This document shows, piece by piece, positions 11,625 through 23,490 of a DNA stretch of 64,000 nucleotides. The position numbers and the translations under genes were made by a program. The stretch lies in contig OX485804.1 in assembly GCA_950295325.1 (NCBI GenBank), positions 8,246,001 through 8,310,000 on the forward strand. The letters run 5' to 3'. Origin of the DNA: Polytrichum commune (lineage: Eukaryota > Streptophyta > Polytrichopsida > Polytrichales > Polytrichaceae). Each line of letters opens with the position of its first letter. Position 1 is the first letter of the stretch. The notes beneath the pieces were generated by a model that saw nothing but the letters and a program-made list of their open reading frames with translations, ran no database searches and was not told the DNA's origin.

Positions 11625-13413
11625 AGGCCATGCTCCGCACTAAGGCCACATGGGTTCCATTTCCCTTCTCTTGAAATGCATCAATCTCTAAACCATAGAC
11701 ATGCAAACACCGGCATGCCAACACCTATTTACATGCATCACATATAATGTAGATGTGTCTTAAATGGACACTTTCTTTCAAATTACATCTTTTTGTGGGA
11801 TAACTTTAACAATCATATTTAGGTACTTGCAAATGTGTGTAGATAAAATAGCATAAATTCAACACTAATTTGGAGTATATGGAAATTTACTATGAAATTC
11901 TAAACACAAGATTGTTTTGCCCATAAACTAGCCATGTAGCTCCCCCCCCCCCCTCTTCCCATTGCCCTCTACTACCTACAATTTTCTTTCCTTCCCACCC
12001 ACTTGGGTCTCCCTTCCTCCCCACCTCAATTTCCAAAACACTAATTTTTTTCTCAAAATCATGGATCTAGAAACACCGGCACAACAAAACATGTTCACCT
12101 ACATTAGACTACATACATATCAACCTACTAAGGGTGTTGTGTTGTCATCAAGAAACATAAACGGAACACATATATGTCACCTTGCTACCACCATTTATAA
12201 GTAGGTTGGGTGTACCAACTTTATCTTGGAGAGTCTAACTTTCATGTAAATTAAACCTACACTTGCCCCTACATATGTGTGATTTGTATATAAAAGTAAT
12301 AAGATATGCAAAGTCAACCATGTTACTATGGTGCTAAGTGGCCATGGTTGCATAGTTCAATTTTGGTTTTGGAGAGTAGTCAAAAAGATTGGTCTCTCCA
12401 ACAAAAAGATACAACATCATCTCAACAAGGTCCAAATAGTCCACTTTAAGGGCTTGGATCCTAATTCCGGAGTGGGGAAAATAAAATATCATAGCATTAT
12501 TGATTGGGTTCATGCCATGATTGAACTAGTATCGTCTTTTTTTTTTATACCATTTAGGTATCTACATTGAGGAGTTCATACTTTTAGATGGGTTTGGGTA
12601 TGGATATTTGATTTTTTTTGTATTCAATGCTATTTGGGTCTATATACCATGTAAGAATCGTGCCTTTAGTTACAATCTCCACGAATCTAAAAATCACATG
12701 CAATCTAAGAGGAGACTTAATGGACATCGACAGTTTGCAAACAAAAAACCAAGCAGTTAAATGCCCAGTAAATGAAAATATGTTATGCATGCAATAATTA
12801 CTAAATGGCAACACTTACAACAATTAAATTAAATTTTTATAACACTTGACGCACTTACTAATGCAATAGCACTTAGCCACCTCCTGAACTGGTGTTTCGT
12901 CATCAACAAGGGAGTGTGAATGGGCCCCACTTGTACATTGAAGGGGAAGAGGAGGTGCATCACACAACATAATGGCATCATAAATGGCAAATTCTCCTTT
13001 GTGCACTGCAAGGTGATGATTGCTCCACCTACATGCGTGGATGGACACACACCTGGAAAGTTCAGTCAACATGACCATTAGACCCAAGTTAATTGAGAAA
13101 TTAAATACATTAAAGGTACAATGTTTGCGAAGGAAAAAAAATGCATCACTTGTGGATGCATATGCATCTAGGACCACCCACGGGGGGATCACACCCTCTT
13201 ACATTTTGTAACCACGTGCGATAATGGGGTATTTAATGGGGGGGGGGTATTTATGCACCTCTCGGTATTTTTTCCCTCCCTATTTGTAGATATAAAGTTG
13301 CTTTGACATATTTTTAAGCACCCTATGTTTATTTGTAATTTTTTGGAGAGACCAATTTTTAGCATCATATTTTTTTTATAAATTGTACATGTACCAAATA
13401 ATGAACATAATAC
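11625..13413. other. Intergenic, A/T-rich, homopolymer runs
   Basis: No gene is recognised. A 12-base C run occurs at 11942-11953 and a 10-base G run at 13238-13247. The stretch at 11955-12050 recalls the CTACCTAC..TTTCCTTCC..CCCACCTC part of the 4.5-kb satellite and may be a very diverged monomer. Short frames on both strands show no known domain. Confidence 0.45.
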
Positions 13414-13415
13414 TA

Positions 13416-14303
13416 CCGTACGTTAAGGGCAGGTTCGGCGCAAAATAATTCTAAAAATAGACGCCAAATTTTGGAATATTATTGGCATTTTTTGCCGAAT
13501 ATAAAATTAATTATTTTTCAAAATTGCCAAAAAGTAAGAAATTTTTACTTCTCACTAGAGTTTTGTAATCAAGCTCACTTACATTAGTCCACAAAGAATA
13601 TGGATTAAGAAGTAGCAAGACTCTGGGTGAGGCTTTTCAAATGTGTTGTACACAAATTTTTGGAGTCCAATTGAGCATAGAAGATGAAGTTTTATAGAAT
13701 TTTGTCCAACTAACAAAAGTTGAGAAATCAATCCTTCTTCCACCTCCAATAAGTTTTGTGTCAAAATAAGTCTTATGCAAAAGATATGGACAAAACATTG
13801 CAGCTGTGTAAAGATCAAAAAATTAAAATGCGTTCATAACAGTTTTTCGGAGCTCATTTGTGCATAGAAGATCAACTTTTTTGGAATTTTGTTGGTCTAA
13901 GAAAAGTTTACAAATCAAGTAATCTTTCACCTCCAACAAATTTTATGTCATTTGAAGACTCTATGCAAATGTTATGCGAGTTATAAAAATGAAGTCTAAC
14001 TCGGTGCTTCACCTCAAAGTTTACATATCCCATATGCATTGTTGAACACAACTCCACTCTACTTGCATAAAGCACAGAGCATTCTCTACTCTTCACTCAC
14101 ATCTTACTTGTCATTCAATGCAAGAGAGATGTACAAGATATAAGCTTAAATAGAAAATTAAAAATGAATTTAAGTTGAATTTTTAAAATTAAAAGAGAAA
14201 ATTGCTGAAAATATGAATATACTATTTCTAGGTGCCGAACATTGTTTTTTTACTTTTAATTATTATTCGGCAAGAGAGCGCCGAAGCTGTCCTTAACGTA
14301 CGG
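13416..14303. mobile_element. 888-bp non-autonomous DNA transposon with near-perfect TIRs and TA duplication
   Basis: The ends match in inverse over 26 bp with two mismatches: left CCGTACGTTAAGGGCAGG then TTCGGCGC, right GCGCCGAAGCTGTCC then TTAACGTACGG. TA flanks both ends (13414-13415, 14304-14305). Sub-terminal TTGCCGAATA boxes (about 13492 and 14264 in inverse) extend the symmetry. Inside, two diverged direct copies of about 135 bp (about 13660-13790 and 13845-13980) share GTGCATAGAAGATCAACTTT-like text. No ORF. Tc1/mariner-like by TA duplication. A TTAA (piggyBac-like) reading of the same ends is also possible. Confidence 0.75.
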
Positions 14304-14305
14304 TA

Positions 14306-15057
14306 TAGCATTGCAAAATCAACTATGTGAGCAACAAACGTTCCATACCATCCATCTTGTCATTTAATCAGTTTCAATTAGTTATACCAATGCTAAAGCA
14401 TTCAAAGTACCATTCAAAAAACAATCAATAACACTTGGAATTTAGTTAAAAGATTACCAATGAACATGGAGATGACAAAATGTACAAGCTAACATAGACA
14501 AGTTGTAAACACGGATAGAACAAAACAAGAAATATAGTCAATTATCATAAGACATGAAAATTTTGCATAATTATCTACTCCAAAACAAAAGATTGCATTC
14601 AATTAAACCCGCTCCAAGTTCATATACAAGTTCTCAGCTATGATCGAGGCGAAGCATCCCTCATTCACATCATCACAAATGGTTGGCATTGTTTGTTTGT
14701 TTGCCTTTCTCTCTCTCTGATATTGTCTGTGTGGATGCCTCCTCAAATGCATGTTGCGAGGCTAGTACATGTGCCATACTATACAACGCCTTTTAAAGTG
14801 TCCACCAATGTTTCATATTTGAGTGTTTGTTTCTAGGTTGGGTTGCAATGGTGGGGTCACGGTCTCGGTAAAAGGTACATTCAATGAATTGCATATGGAA
14901 TTTTGAGCGGTACAATGTGTGATTTTCTCTTGGGAGGTTGTATGGTGATGATTAAGATGTTAGGTTTTAGTATGGTGAAGCATTGGCATGCTCTTGTGGT
15001 GCAATTGCATTGTAGGAATTACATTATGTAGGGGGGTTGCAAGGTGGGTGCATGTGT
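14306..15057. other. Intergenic, nothing recognised
   Basis: A/T-rich sequence with short frames only. It may include the 3' part of the decayed non-LTR element that follows on the minus strand, but no poly(A)/poly(T) end could be placed. Confidence 0.4.
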
Positions 15058-15955
15058 TCATTGGTAAGGTGCCACGTTTTGTGGAGTGAGAGAATAATAG
15101 CTTATGTATTTGTCATTCAACTTTGTTGTATCTGGTTGTTTGGATATTGTTAAAGGTGGATTGATGCAAAGGATACATGTGTCAGCCTGTTGTAGTGAAC
15201 AAATGTTTTTTTTTAATTGCCCATGTTTTGTTTGTATCTCAATTTGTTGACTATTGTACAAGGTCGTGTTGTAAGGGTTGCTTATTACCTCTTGGGTGGG
15301 ATTACCACAACATGGGCATTTGTGTGAATTGTGCATTTGTGCATTCGGGTGTTGAACAAAAGTAGTCAGAGACGGGGGAGTGGAGTAGTGGATTGTTCAA
15401 CTATTTTGCTATGTATGGGTATTGGGGTAGTATCAAGGCTATGAGTTAGTGGACACATTCATTTTGTATGTAGGGTTTGAGGTGCATGATGGGTGTGGTA
15501 TGGAGATGTTTTGTAAGTATTTTGAAATGCCAAAAGGGGCCGGTATGTGTTGTACGCATTAGGAGAGTGGTGCAAGGTGGGGGGTTGTTAGCAGTGAATA
15601 TGGCGAGTTCATCAATGGCGTCATTACCAAGAATTCTAGAGTGTATGTAGATTTTGTGGAGGGTGAGAAGCAGTGTTTTTTTTTTTTCCAAAAGAAATGG
15701 GTCTCTACATTGGCTCTTGGCCCATCCATTGGCTAGCTTCTTTGGCAATTTGAGTTGGCTTGAAGGAGCCCTAGCTGGCCACGTGGGATGACTTAACATA
15801 TGGCGAATGCGACTAGATGTCATAGAAGGTTTAAGTATGTGGCGATATATAATTTTTTTGGGGCGAGTGTATGTGGCTATGTTTTGCCAACGTAGAGTTG
15901 AAATATGGCCCCCATTTCCTACGTTGTTGATGTAAATGTGGCTAATACAACCCAA
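15058..15955 (-). pseudogene. Decayed LINE-like RNase H/zinc-knuckle remnant
   Basis: A 169-codon minus-strand frame (15446-15955) contains HSRILGNDAIDELA around codons 109-122. This resembles the conserved end of the RNase H domain found at the C-terminus of many plant LINE ORF2 proteins (H..I.GN..AD.LA). A second frame (15058-15336) starts with KCPCCGNP, like the Cys cluster that follows RNase H in such elements. The two parts are in different frames and separated by stops, so the copy is dead. Reverse transcriptase and endonuclease parts are not seen. The call rests on short motifs; the alternative is chance similarity. Confidence 0.4.
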
Positions 15956-16004
15956 AGTACATCAAAATTTGGCTACATCTAAGATTCAATGTACAAAAAA
16001 TATT

Positions 16005-16075
16005 TGTTCCACGGGGGAATTGAACCCCGGTTTTTCAACCCTGCACCCTCAACCATGCCACACATGCTTCAAAGC
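16005..16075 (-). mobile_element. tRNA-derived SINE-like fragment
   Basis: On the minus strand a B-box match (GGTTCAATTCC, 16016-16026) sits in a stable CGGGG/CCCCG T-arm-like stem. An A-box-like TGGCATGGTTGAGG lies about 33 bases upstream. The acceptor stem of a true tRNA does not close, so this is more likely a SINE head or tRNA-like relic than a tRNA gene. Confidence 0.45.
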
Positions 16076-16303
16076 AATACCCATACACCACAATCTTGAG
16101 GTATAAATTCATGCCCTCCCTCGTCATGTTCCAAAAATTGAGTGTGGGTTTAGTACATTGTGTACCTCTCATAGAACTAGCACTGCACTAGTCCTTCATT
16201 TTCCAAGCCACTACTTTGTTGTTGCTAGCTGCCCCTAACCTTTGCATACATCAACTACCATTGCATTTAGAAACTACTTCCAGCAACATACATTAGAACT
16301 CAT

Positions 16304-18691
16304 CTAAGTTTCTCCTCCATAGCGAACCTTCTGAGCTTTCCAATCTGTTATGGCCGTTTGGTAAGGGAAAGTGTTCAAGGTATAAAAGTCTTGCGCAAAC
16401 ATGCGGACCACCAAGTCTAGGTGGGTTGTAAGCCGGTTCCTCAACTTGCTCTTCAAGAAAGACAAGGAGCTAAATGTTCTCTCATCTTCCACACTACCCA
16501 ACACTTGAACGTGAGCAATCTCAGCGACTTTCATGAACTCGGAGAGTTTAGCTGAAATGAGGGCATTGCTAGAAAGCTTGCGCCAAAGTCGGGACATCGG
16601 GTTTTCGGTCATGGGTAAGGCCATGGCAACTTGGGCATTTGATATCATGGTGATTTTGAAGAAGGAGCTTTGGAGCTCTAGGTTGCGGATGTCAAGGGGT
16701 GGAGGCACCCACTCCTCAGCATCCTCGGTCTCAACATCCACAAGTACCCACAACTTCTTCGCTGTCCCATAGAATGATTTCAGTGTTGCAATATGCCCAT
16801 GATATGTAGCCTCGAATGTATCATTCAGCCAATATTGGGGGTAGCATATCCCCCAAACACACATCACCTCTTGGTGAAGGAACCTCTTCTCTAATTCCTC
16901 TATAAATTGTTTTGCTGCGCTGGTTAATTGCCGCTGCACCTCACCAAGAATGACCTCACGGTCAATCTTGTTCACCTTTTCCCACTGCCATGCGAAGGCT
17001 ACTGATCTCATGGTTGCCATGTGGGGCACACCTACAACCCTGAAAACCAGGTGGTCTTCCTCACGATTGTAGCAGAACAACCAATCTTGTTCGATTACCA
17101 TGGATGTGTCATCTACTAGTGACCGAAATGTGCTAAACTCTTCTCCGTGGAAAGCAAAGGTTGGATCTACATAAAGTCGATATAGATCATCCTGGCATAT
17201 CTTGACCGCAGAAATGAAATCAATAATGTAACATGCTGGACTCTGTGCAAACTTGATGAGGGAATTCACAGAGTGCATCATGGGCATCAAGCAAGGTAGG
17301 GTGAGCATGTTCTGCCAATCTAGGAGCATGGAAAGGTTTTTCTTTGCTGCAAGCTCCTTGGGCGCATCCACTGCCATCTTCGTCACCAAGGATTTGTATT
17401 CCTCAAGCACCCTCATTGCAGGTCCAAGCATGGATATCCAACGAGTCTTGACATTCCTAAGTATCTTGTTGCCTTTGGATTCCAAGCAAGCTGCTAGCTT
17501 CTGGAACTCAAGACTGCGTTTGGAAGAGGAACTCAAGTAAGAGTACAACGCTGCCAAAAGATCTTCTACATATTTCACCACCTCAAACTCGGATAGGATT
17601 TGGACAGCAAGATTCGTGCGGTGTGTCATGCAATGGACACCCACCATGAAAGAAGCGTGTTTGTTGATAAGTTGTACAGTGACATCGGATTTAGCACCTT
17701 GAAATGTAGAAACCCCATCTGCCCCAAATGTGATCAACCTTTCCCTAATCTTCTGCTCGGTTAAACCTCCATAAGCGCGAGCAGCATTGACAATGACAGC
17801 AGTGAAATTATTTGTTGTCCCTCCTTCGATAACTCTCTCTAGGGTAAGGAGTACAGGGGTTCGCTTCCAATCTATCACAACGTAACAATGGACACTAATA
17901 CATGACTGACAGTCCACAGAAGTAACACCATCACAAGACAAACTAAAGAAGTTAGCAACCTGCATAACTTCCTTTGTTCTCTTCAGCACAACACGCTCTA
18001 TCGCCTCTGTCATTGCCCACCCACTATTGTCACTCCAGTGGTGGTGTGGATTGTTCTTTAATTTGAGGGTTTCAAACAAGACGTACATTTGTTCATAGTC
18101 TGTGATAGGTCTACCTCTTTGGAGCAAGTGTAAGAGGGTAGCAAACTGTATCCATTTCTTCTTCCTATCTCTAACCGTGTTCTCTACCACTTGGGCCGCA
18201 ATACTATATGTGGGGATGGCTGCAAACAGTCTTTCATTTTTTAGATGGATAGAGTTAAAATCCACGTACTTCTCCCCTACAACAACCCCATGACCAGGGT
18301 CCTTAGCGGTTTTCCTCCCTTGATGCTTCCAAAGATTATCGCTCTTAGCACACAAAATTATAGACTTCTCTCGGATTTTAGAACAAACTTTGTAAATTAC
18401 CTTTGTGACCTCATCACCTTTGTAAATGGGTTCCGCCCAAGGGAAAATTGGCAACCATAGGAGTTGGAATTGACGAGTCTTGTCATATGTCTTTTTCTTG
18501 ACACTAGACTCTACCAACGGAGTTGCTAGTTGCACATTACCATCACCAAGGGTCAGGATATCAACATCAGAGGGGGGCACATGACTACTACTAACGCCAT
18601 TGGGATCAGGCCTAGAGAAAAATCTTCTAAATTTGAAACCTTTTGGAGGGGCAAGAGGTGGAGCCATGGTTATGGTCACAACTATGGCCAA
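16304..18691 (-). CDS. hAT superfamily transposase (ZNF862-like), intact ORF
   Basis: A 795-codon uninterrupted frame codes for a hAT-type cut-and-paste transposase or a protein domesticated from one. An N-terminal TTF/BED-like zinc finger is suggested by Cys103, Cys114 and His123 with LWKH. The RNase H-like catalytic core shows LSCDGVTSVD (Asp253), FGADGVSTFQG (Asp325) and the hAT-typical CHR-like plus TRW motif (Trp418). The C-terminal dimerisation region holds VEDERTFSSLSFLKSKLRNR, where Glu736 is the expected third acidic residue. All key residues are present. No flanking TIR or 8-bp duplication was found by eye, so the gene may be a domesticated copy or one whose ends lie farther out. 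The region upstream (18692-20110) is G/C-rich and may hold its promoter. Confidence 0.88.
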   Translation of the reverse strand: MAIVVTITMAPPLAPPKGFKFRRFFSRPDPNGVSSSHVPPSDVDILTLGDGNVQLATPLVESSVKKKTYDKTRQFQLLWLPIFPWAEPIYKGDEVTKVIYKVCSKIREKSIILCAKSDNLWKHQGRKTAKDPGHGVVVGEKYVDFNSIHLKNERLFAAIPTYSIAAQVVENTVRDRKKKWIQFATLLHLLQRGRPITDYEQMYVLFETLKLKNNPHHHWSDNSGWAMTEAIERVVLKRTKEVMQVANFFSLSCDGVTSVDCQSCISVHCYVVIDWKRTPVLLTLERVIEGGTTNNFTAVIVNAARAYGGLTEQKIRERLITFGADGVSTFQGAKSDVTVQLINKHASFMVGVHCMTHRTNLAVQILSEFEVVKYVEDLLAALYSYLSSSSKRSLEFQKLAACLESKGNKILRNVKTRWISMLGPAMRVLEEYKSLVTKMAVDAPKELAAKKNLSMLLDWQNMLTLPCLMPMMHSVNSLIKFAQSPACYIIDFISAVKICQDDLYRLYVDPTFAFHGEEFSTFRSLVDDTSMVIEQDWLFCYNREEDHLVFRVVGVPHMATMRSVAFAWQWEKVNKIDREVILGEVQRQLTSAAKQFIEELEKRFLHQEVMCVWGICYPQYWLNDTFEATYHGHIATLKSFYGTAKKLWVLVDVETEDAEEWVPPPLDIRNLELQSSFFKITMISNAQVAMALPMTENPMSRLWRKLSSNALISAKLSEFMKVAEIAHVQVLGSVEDERTFSSLSFLKSKLRNRLTTHLDLVVRMFAQDFYTLNTFPYQTAITDWKAQKVRYGGET

Positions 18692-20110
18692 AACGAAGAA
18701 AATAACAAAAAGAAGGCACCCAACGACCTAACAACTTCAAATTACAAACAAGACTACCTAAAAAACCAACCAGCAAGGATTTAAAGCACTTAAGGTTGCA
18801 ATCACAAATACATACGGCAAAGGGGAGCCGAAAACTAGCAAAGGATGCGTCCTAACAAGGATGAAACACCACTTCAGCAATGAGAGAACCCACAAAAACC
18901 TCACCAAAACATTGGAAAAGGGTGAGAGGTCCGAAGACCACAAAGAGGGCGGTTGCCTATGGGAAGAATGCTCAAAAATATGGCTACAGCCTATACATGT
19001 GAGGTATTCCTCCTCAAATACAAGGAGAGGGCCACAAGAACATGTCCCATAACCCTTGTCCAAACCCCAATGAGCAGAAATAAAGGGAAAAAAATACGGA
19101 GAAGGAGAAGGAGCTGGAGCGGCTTGGCTTGGCTTGGCTTGAGTCTAAACTTGCCGGGGCTTGCCTCGAAAACCTGGCACACCGTAGGACGGTGGGGACT
19201 TTTTGTTGGCCTGGGCCGCGCTGGGGACCATTGGTGCCCACGGTGGCGATGCCCTAAGCAATCTGCAACATCCTCCACCTAAGAACACATGAGAAGGGGC
19301 CAGAACTTGAAATGCAAGACACAAAGTCCAAGATAAAAAATGAGGAAAGGAAAAAAAAATTAAAATGGGGTGATGGTTGGGAGTTTGCCTTGCGGATTCG
19401 AAATGGCCATGGAGGTTTAAATTTGAACATTCATTCAAGCAATAAACTGTAGATTTTGTAAGTGCAGCCGCCGCCACACAATCACCAGCCAACCTACACA
19501 CCCATAACTGCAAGAGATCTCAAGGGTTCAACTACCAAATACAAAGTGAAGATGACATGTGAGGCACTGAGGATAGAGCAGCAAGGACCGAGGATGGAGC
19601 AGCGGGGATGGAGCGCCAAGGAGCGGGGATGGAGCAGCGGGGATGAAGCAACAAGGAGCGGCCACATCAACAAACATGGCGCGGGGAAGGAACCAGGTGC
19701 AGTTGCCAGTCGGGTGCAGGTGCACAGAGCGGAGCATGTGCAGGGAGTGGGAGCGGCAACTACAAAGACTCAGGAGCGGAGCAGGTGCAAGGAACGGAGC
19801 ACGTGCCGGGAGCGAGAGCGGAGCAAGAGCAGGAGCACATGTGGCTTCAGAGCGGCAGGAGAGGAGCAGAGCGGCGATGGAGAAGCACACAACGGGCTTG
19901 GGGTGGCGAATGTAGCAAAGGGAGGAGATGACGGAAGAGGCGAGGGGTTGGAGTGAGGGTTAGGGTTTGGGCCCCCTATCCCTCGGCCGTTAGATCGACG
20001 GCGATACGGGCAGCCGTGATTGAGCCGGGGGGTGGCCTCTAACACCGTGGTAACGGGGCCGGGTTGGCTACAATGCATGCCGCCCGACCCGGTTTGAGGC
20101 TAACCCAACG
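18692..20110. other. Upstream region of the hAT gene with a G/C-rich purine minisatellite
   Basis: No separate gene is supported. Between about 19570 and 19880 there is a degenerate array of short purine-rich words (GGAGCGGGGATGGAGC and GGAGCGGAGCAGG types). It creates open frames of 90-164 codons on both strands with Arg/Ala/Gly/Ser-rich low-complexity products. The raised G/C suggests a promoter or 5' UTR of the minus-strand transposase gene; this is inference. Confidence 0.45.
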
Positions 20111-20423
20111 GGCATTTTCAAAATAAACCATGTGTAAACATAGCATGGCCCTAACTAATGTAGCAAAAAACATCTGTATAGCCAGATATAAAAATGCTAG
20201 TGAGAAGGATGGTGTGTTGCGATAATCCTTTGATTTTGGTATGTATGAATAGTTTGTCAAGATAATTATGTTGGGAGAAAAGTTGGTAGACGATGTTGTT
20301 GATAAAGTAGATGGGAGAGAGGTTGTTTATGAAGATATACGAGTGTCTTGTGTTGTCTTCGGTGAGCAAGTAACTACAATATTTTAGAGTGTTTTAGGTC
20401 ACTAGTCCAATAGTCTCACTTAC

Positions 20424-20464
<41 letters not shown>

Positions 20465-21227
20465 TTATACATTTAGATCAACATTAATAAGAAATACGGA
20501 GGTGTCTCTCGCATGTGGTGAATCAACCATGATTTGTCACCTTAGTCTTTGCATTAGTCCTCATTTCTTACACCTTATACATACCCAATATCAATATCAA
20601 TTAATATTACTATTATTTAACATTGTTTGTTAAACTACATGACACTTTGACAAATAGTTCCATGCTAAAAATCGGCAAACATGACGTTCATATGTTTATA
20701 GATAGTTTAGTGTCACCCTTGCAAATAGTGTATGTGCCACTAAATATGATAGACAACATAGTTCAAACTCAAGCCCAACGGATATGTGGCCCTACCTTGG
20801 TGTCTTTATTGGTAAGGAGACTTACAATGAAGATTTTGACATAGAACATTCTTGTAGTTTCCATGTTTTCTTTATATGTTTTGCTTGACGACTACTCCAA
20901 CCAACACACATGATGTAGTTGTTCTCAATGACAGTAATTTTGTTGGTAACGGATTGTGGGGTGCCCATCCACTCTCTTGCACATAATGCACAATCACCTT
21001 CATGCATTATGTGATGTAATGCACCTACTCTAGTGCATTTAACAGGTGAGAATTAATGTCAACTCCCATGTTCATATCACTTACTCACATGGGAAAAGCC
21101 ATTCCAATGGTGCCTTACCCCATTCATCCAACAAAATCATGCCTCAAATGGTATCCAATTTCGGACATCTTCATCTACTTAAAATTCAAGGAATATAAAT
21201 TATTTTTGAGGTTTTGAACCAAGACCC
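20111..21227. other. Intergenic with a (TA)n microsatellite
   Basis: A/T-rich DNA with a run of about 14 TA dinucleotides at 20429-20458. Short frames only, no domains seen. Confidence 0.5.
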
Positions 21228-21788
21228 GGTTTACACCATGGACCATGAAATTGAACCATGGAAGATGGCTTTTTTCATGGTTCGACTTGATGGTCGAACT
21301 TTCACAATCCAAATTCTTAAAAATCAATTTACAAAGCCTTTGGGTCCCTCATTAGGTGTAAACCGAACGTGAACCAAGAGGAATGACCACACACCAAAAG
21401 TAAATGTGTTGATTTTTTCAAATATGCCCAAAATGCACAATAATGAATTTTTTTTTAAGTTGGACCATTATTTTGTCTTCTATTGTCTTTGTCTTCTCTT
21501 CCCCAAAGAAATATTTCATTAAAAATTTATCTTTACATAACTTCTTTGTCATGGGCCCCTGTTTTTTCTACTAGAGGACCTCTTTTGCTTCTCCCACCAC
21601 ATAACTTGTTGGATTATGTCAATGGACGGTATAGGCATTAAATTATGTCTTTTGGGGACCTCGAATTCCACGATCGCTCTGACACTTTTTCCTTGGTGTG
21701 AACCGAAGTGGTCCCAGTACGAGTTTAATAACCAATCACAATTTTTACGGGGCCTTGGGACGACTTTGTGGTCCATGGTGTAAACAAC
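21228..21788. mobile_element. Candidate MITE with GTTTACACCATGGACCA inverted ends
   Basis: GGTTTACACCATGGACCA (21228-21245) recurs in inverse at 21769-21785, at the two borders of a 560-bp segment with no coding potential. A clear target duplication was not found; the outermost bases are uncertain by several positions. The name MITE is inferred from size and inverted ends only. Confidence 0.45.
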
Positions 21789-21879
21789 CTTTGAATGATA
21801 GAAGATGATATGATACATTTTTGAATACATGTATTGTTCCATTTTGTGTAGAGTTGAGAATTTAAGTATAAAAGATCAT

Positions 21880-21889
<10 letters not shown>

Positions 21890-21957
<68 letters not shown>
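21890..21957. repeat. Compound (TG)n(TA)n(TG)n microsatellite
   Basis: Short TG run, then about 11 TA units, then about 20 TG units. Open frames over it are low complexity. Confidence 0.98.
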
Positions 21958-21959
<2 letters not shown>

Positions 21960-22577
21960 AATGATTTGTGGTGGGCTTGTGGTGAAAAGTAAATTTGTCC
22001 ATAAGGAAGATGAAAACGCAACAAACCATTTATAATTAGCAAGTGGCTATTTAAAGACAGTTTGATATTTGGAAATGACATCATGAACCCCAAAATTTCA
22101 TAGAAACATCCAATTGGAACAAATCGGCCCTCAGCATATAGGGAACTTGTTTTTATTACAACTCCTTCATCCATGACAAGTGGATGAATTTACACAAGCA
22201 TCACAAACCCCAAGCCCATTGTATATTTGTGTATACAAATCTAATTACATATTGTTTGGCATGTTTATTGTCCATACAAACTCACAGTGACACACATATA
22301 ACTTTGATAGATATGAAATAGTGCAATACTAGATGATTTTTGCAATTTCAAATAATATACTTTGAGCGAGCATTTGTTATTTTAGATGGTCAAACAATTC
22401 AAATAGGTAAATATGATGCAATTCACTTAGTGGCACTCCGGTGTGGTTTCCTAACACCTCATGGGGGGTTAATGGTAAACACATGCCATCCCATATTAGT
22501 TTGTTGTTGATTCATCCCAAATTTAACCTCACTATACTGCTTATGAGTCGTCGATCTCAATTCAAGGGTTATAAAAG
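21958..22577. other. Intergenic, nothing recognised
   Basis: A/T-rich unique-looking DNA without notable ORFs or repeats, ending at the left border of a solo LTR. Confidence 0.5.
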
Positions 22578-23485
22578 TGTGAGGCCATACCACCCACCCT
22601 TAAGCGTCCTAGTCCGGGTGAGGGCATGGTGATCACATTCATATTCATCTTAGTTTAATCATTCCTCCGTCATTCATCCCCATTACATCACACATACCTT
22701 TGGTCACACCAATTTATTCCATATCATGAATACAAGCGTTAATAAACGCTTTTTCTATTAGTGCTCTCTTAACACCCTCTATCAACTCCCCACACAAATG
22801 CGTACCCGCTTACATGGATAGCTAATTATCTAGCCAACCCATCCTTCTCGACTTAGGGTAATAGACATAACTAACCACCATTCTAAGCTTCTCCAAACCC
22901 ATCTGCAGTCGCTTGCCTCTACCCAGCTGCAGTCTAGCTTCTAACCAGCTGCAATCGCTTGCCTCTACCCAGCTGCAGTCCAACTTCTAACTAGCTGCAG
23001 TCGCTTGCCTATAACCCATTCTACTCTCTATGCTCCCTCTAACCAATTCTACTCTCTACAAAAATACACAACACACACACACCCACAAGAAGAGAGAGAG
23101 AGAGAGAGAGAGAGAGAAGTGAGAGAGGAGGAAGAAGGAAGGAGGGAGGGCACCCAAACCACAACCCCCTTAGCCTTCTCCTACTTAGTAGGACCTTATC
23201 CTATCCACTAAACCCTCACCCCCTAAACCAACAAGAACATGTTCTAATTCAAACATTTAAACCAAGGCCCTTCCCCTTGCTTCATCAAACACTACTCACT
23301 CAACCAAAACACTCCCTAATGTCACTAAGCTTCTAATTAACCACACAAAATAGGCTTAAGGCCTAAAACATAAACCACACCAAGCCTCACTCTTTTAATA
23401 CTTTTGATTGTTTCAATAACACTCCAAATGCAATTCTAAATAAATTCTAAACATAAAACAAATATGAGCAACCATTTTGGGCTCA
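22578..23485. mobile_element. Probable solo LTR, family L copy 1
   Basis: It begins TGTGAGGCCATACC and CCCACCCTTAAGCGTCC, shared with the element at 51128, and ends in TTTTGGGCTCA, the same end as that copy. It contains a 2.5-unit tandem repeat with CAGCTGCAGTC words (about 22903-23010) and a GA microsatellite (about 23091-23117). The flanks TAAAA (22572-22576) and TAAAA (23486-23490) could be the target duplication if one base at the left border is allowed. It is shorter (about 0.9 kb) than the second copy, so internal deletion or subfamily difference is implied. Confidence 0.55.
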
Positions 23486-23490
23486 TAAAA

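Noticed and set aside
16005-16075. tRNA gene on the minus strand
   Set aside because: The T arm and B box are good but the acceptor stem does not pair and the D arm is irregular; SINE-like relic fits better.
19462-19956. 164-codon frame with Arg/Ala/Gly/Ser-rich product
   Set aside because: Produced by the G/C-rich minisatellite; frames are open on both strands and no domain is seen.
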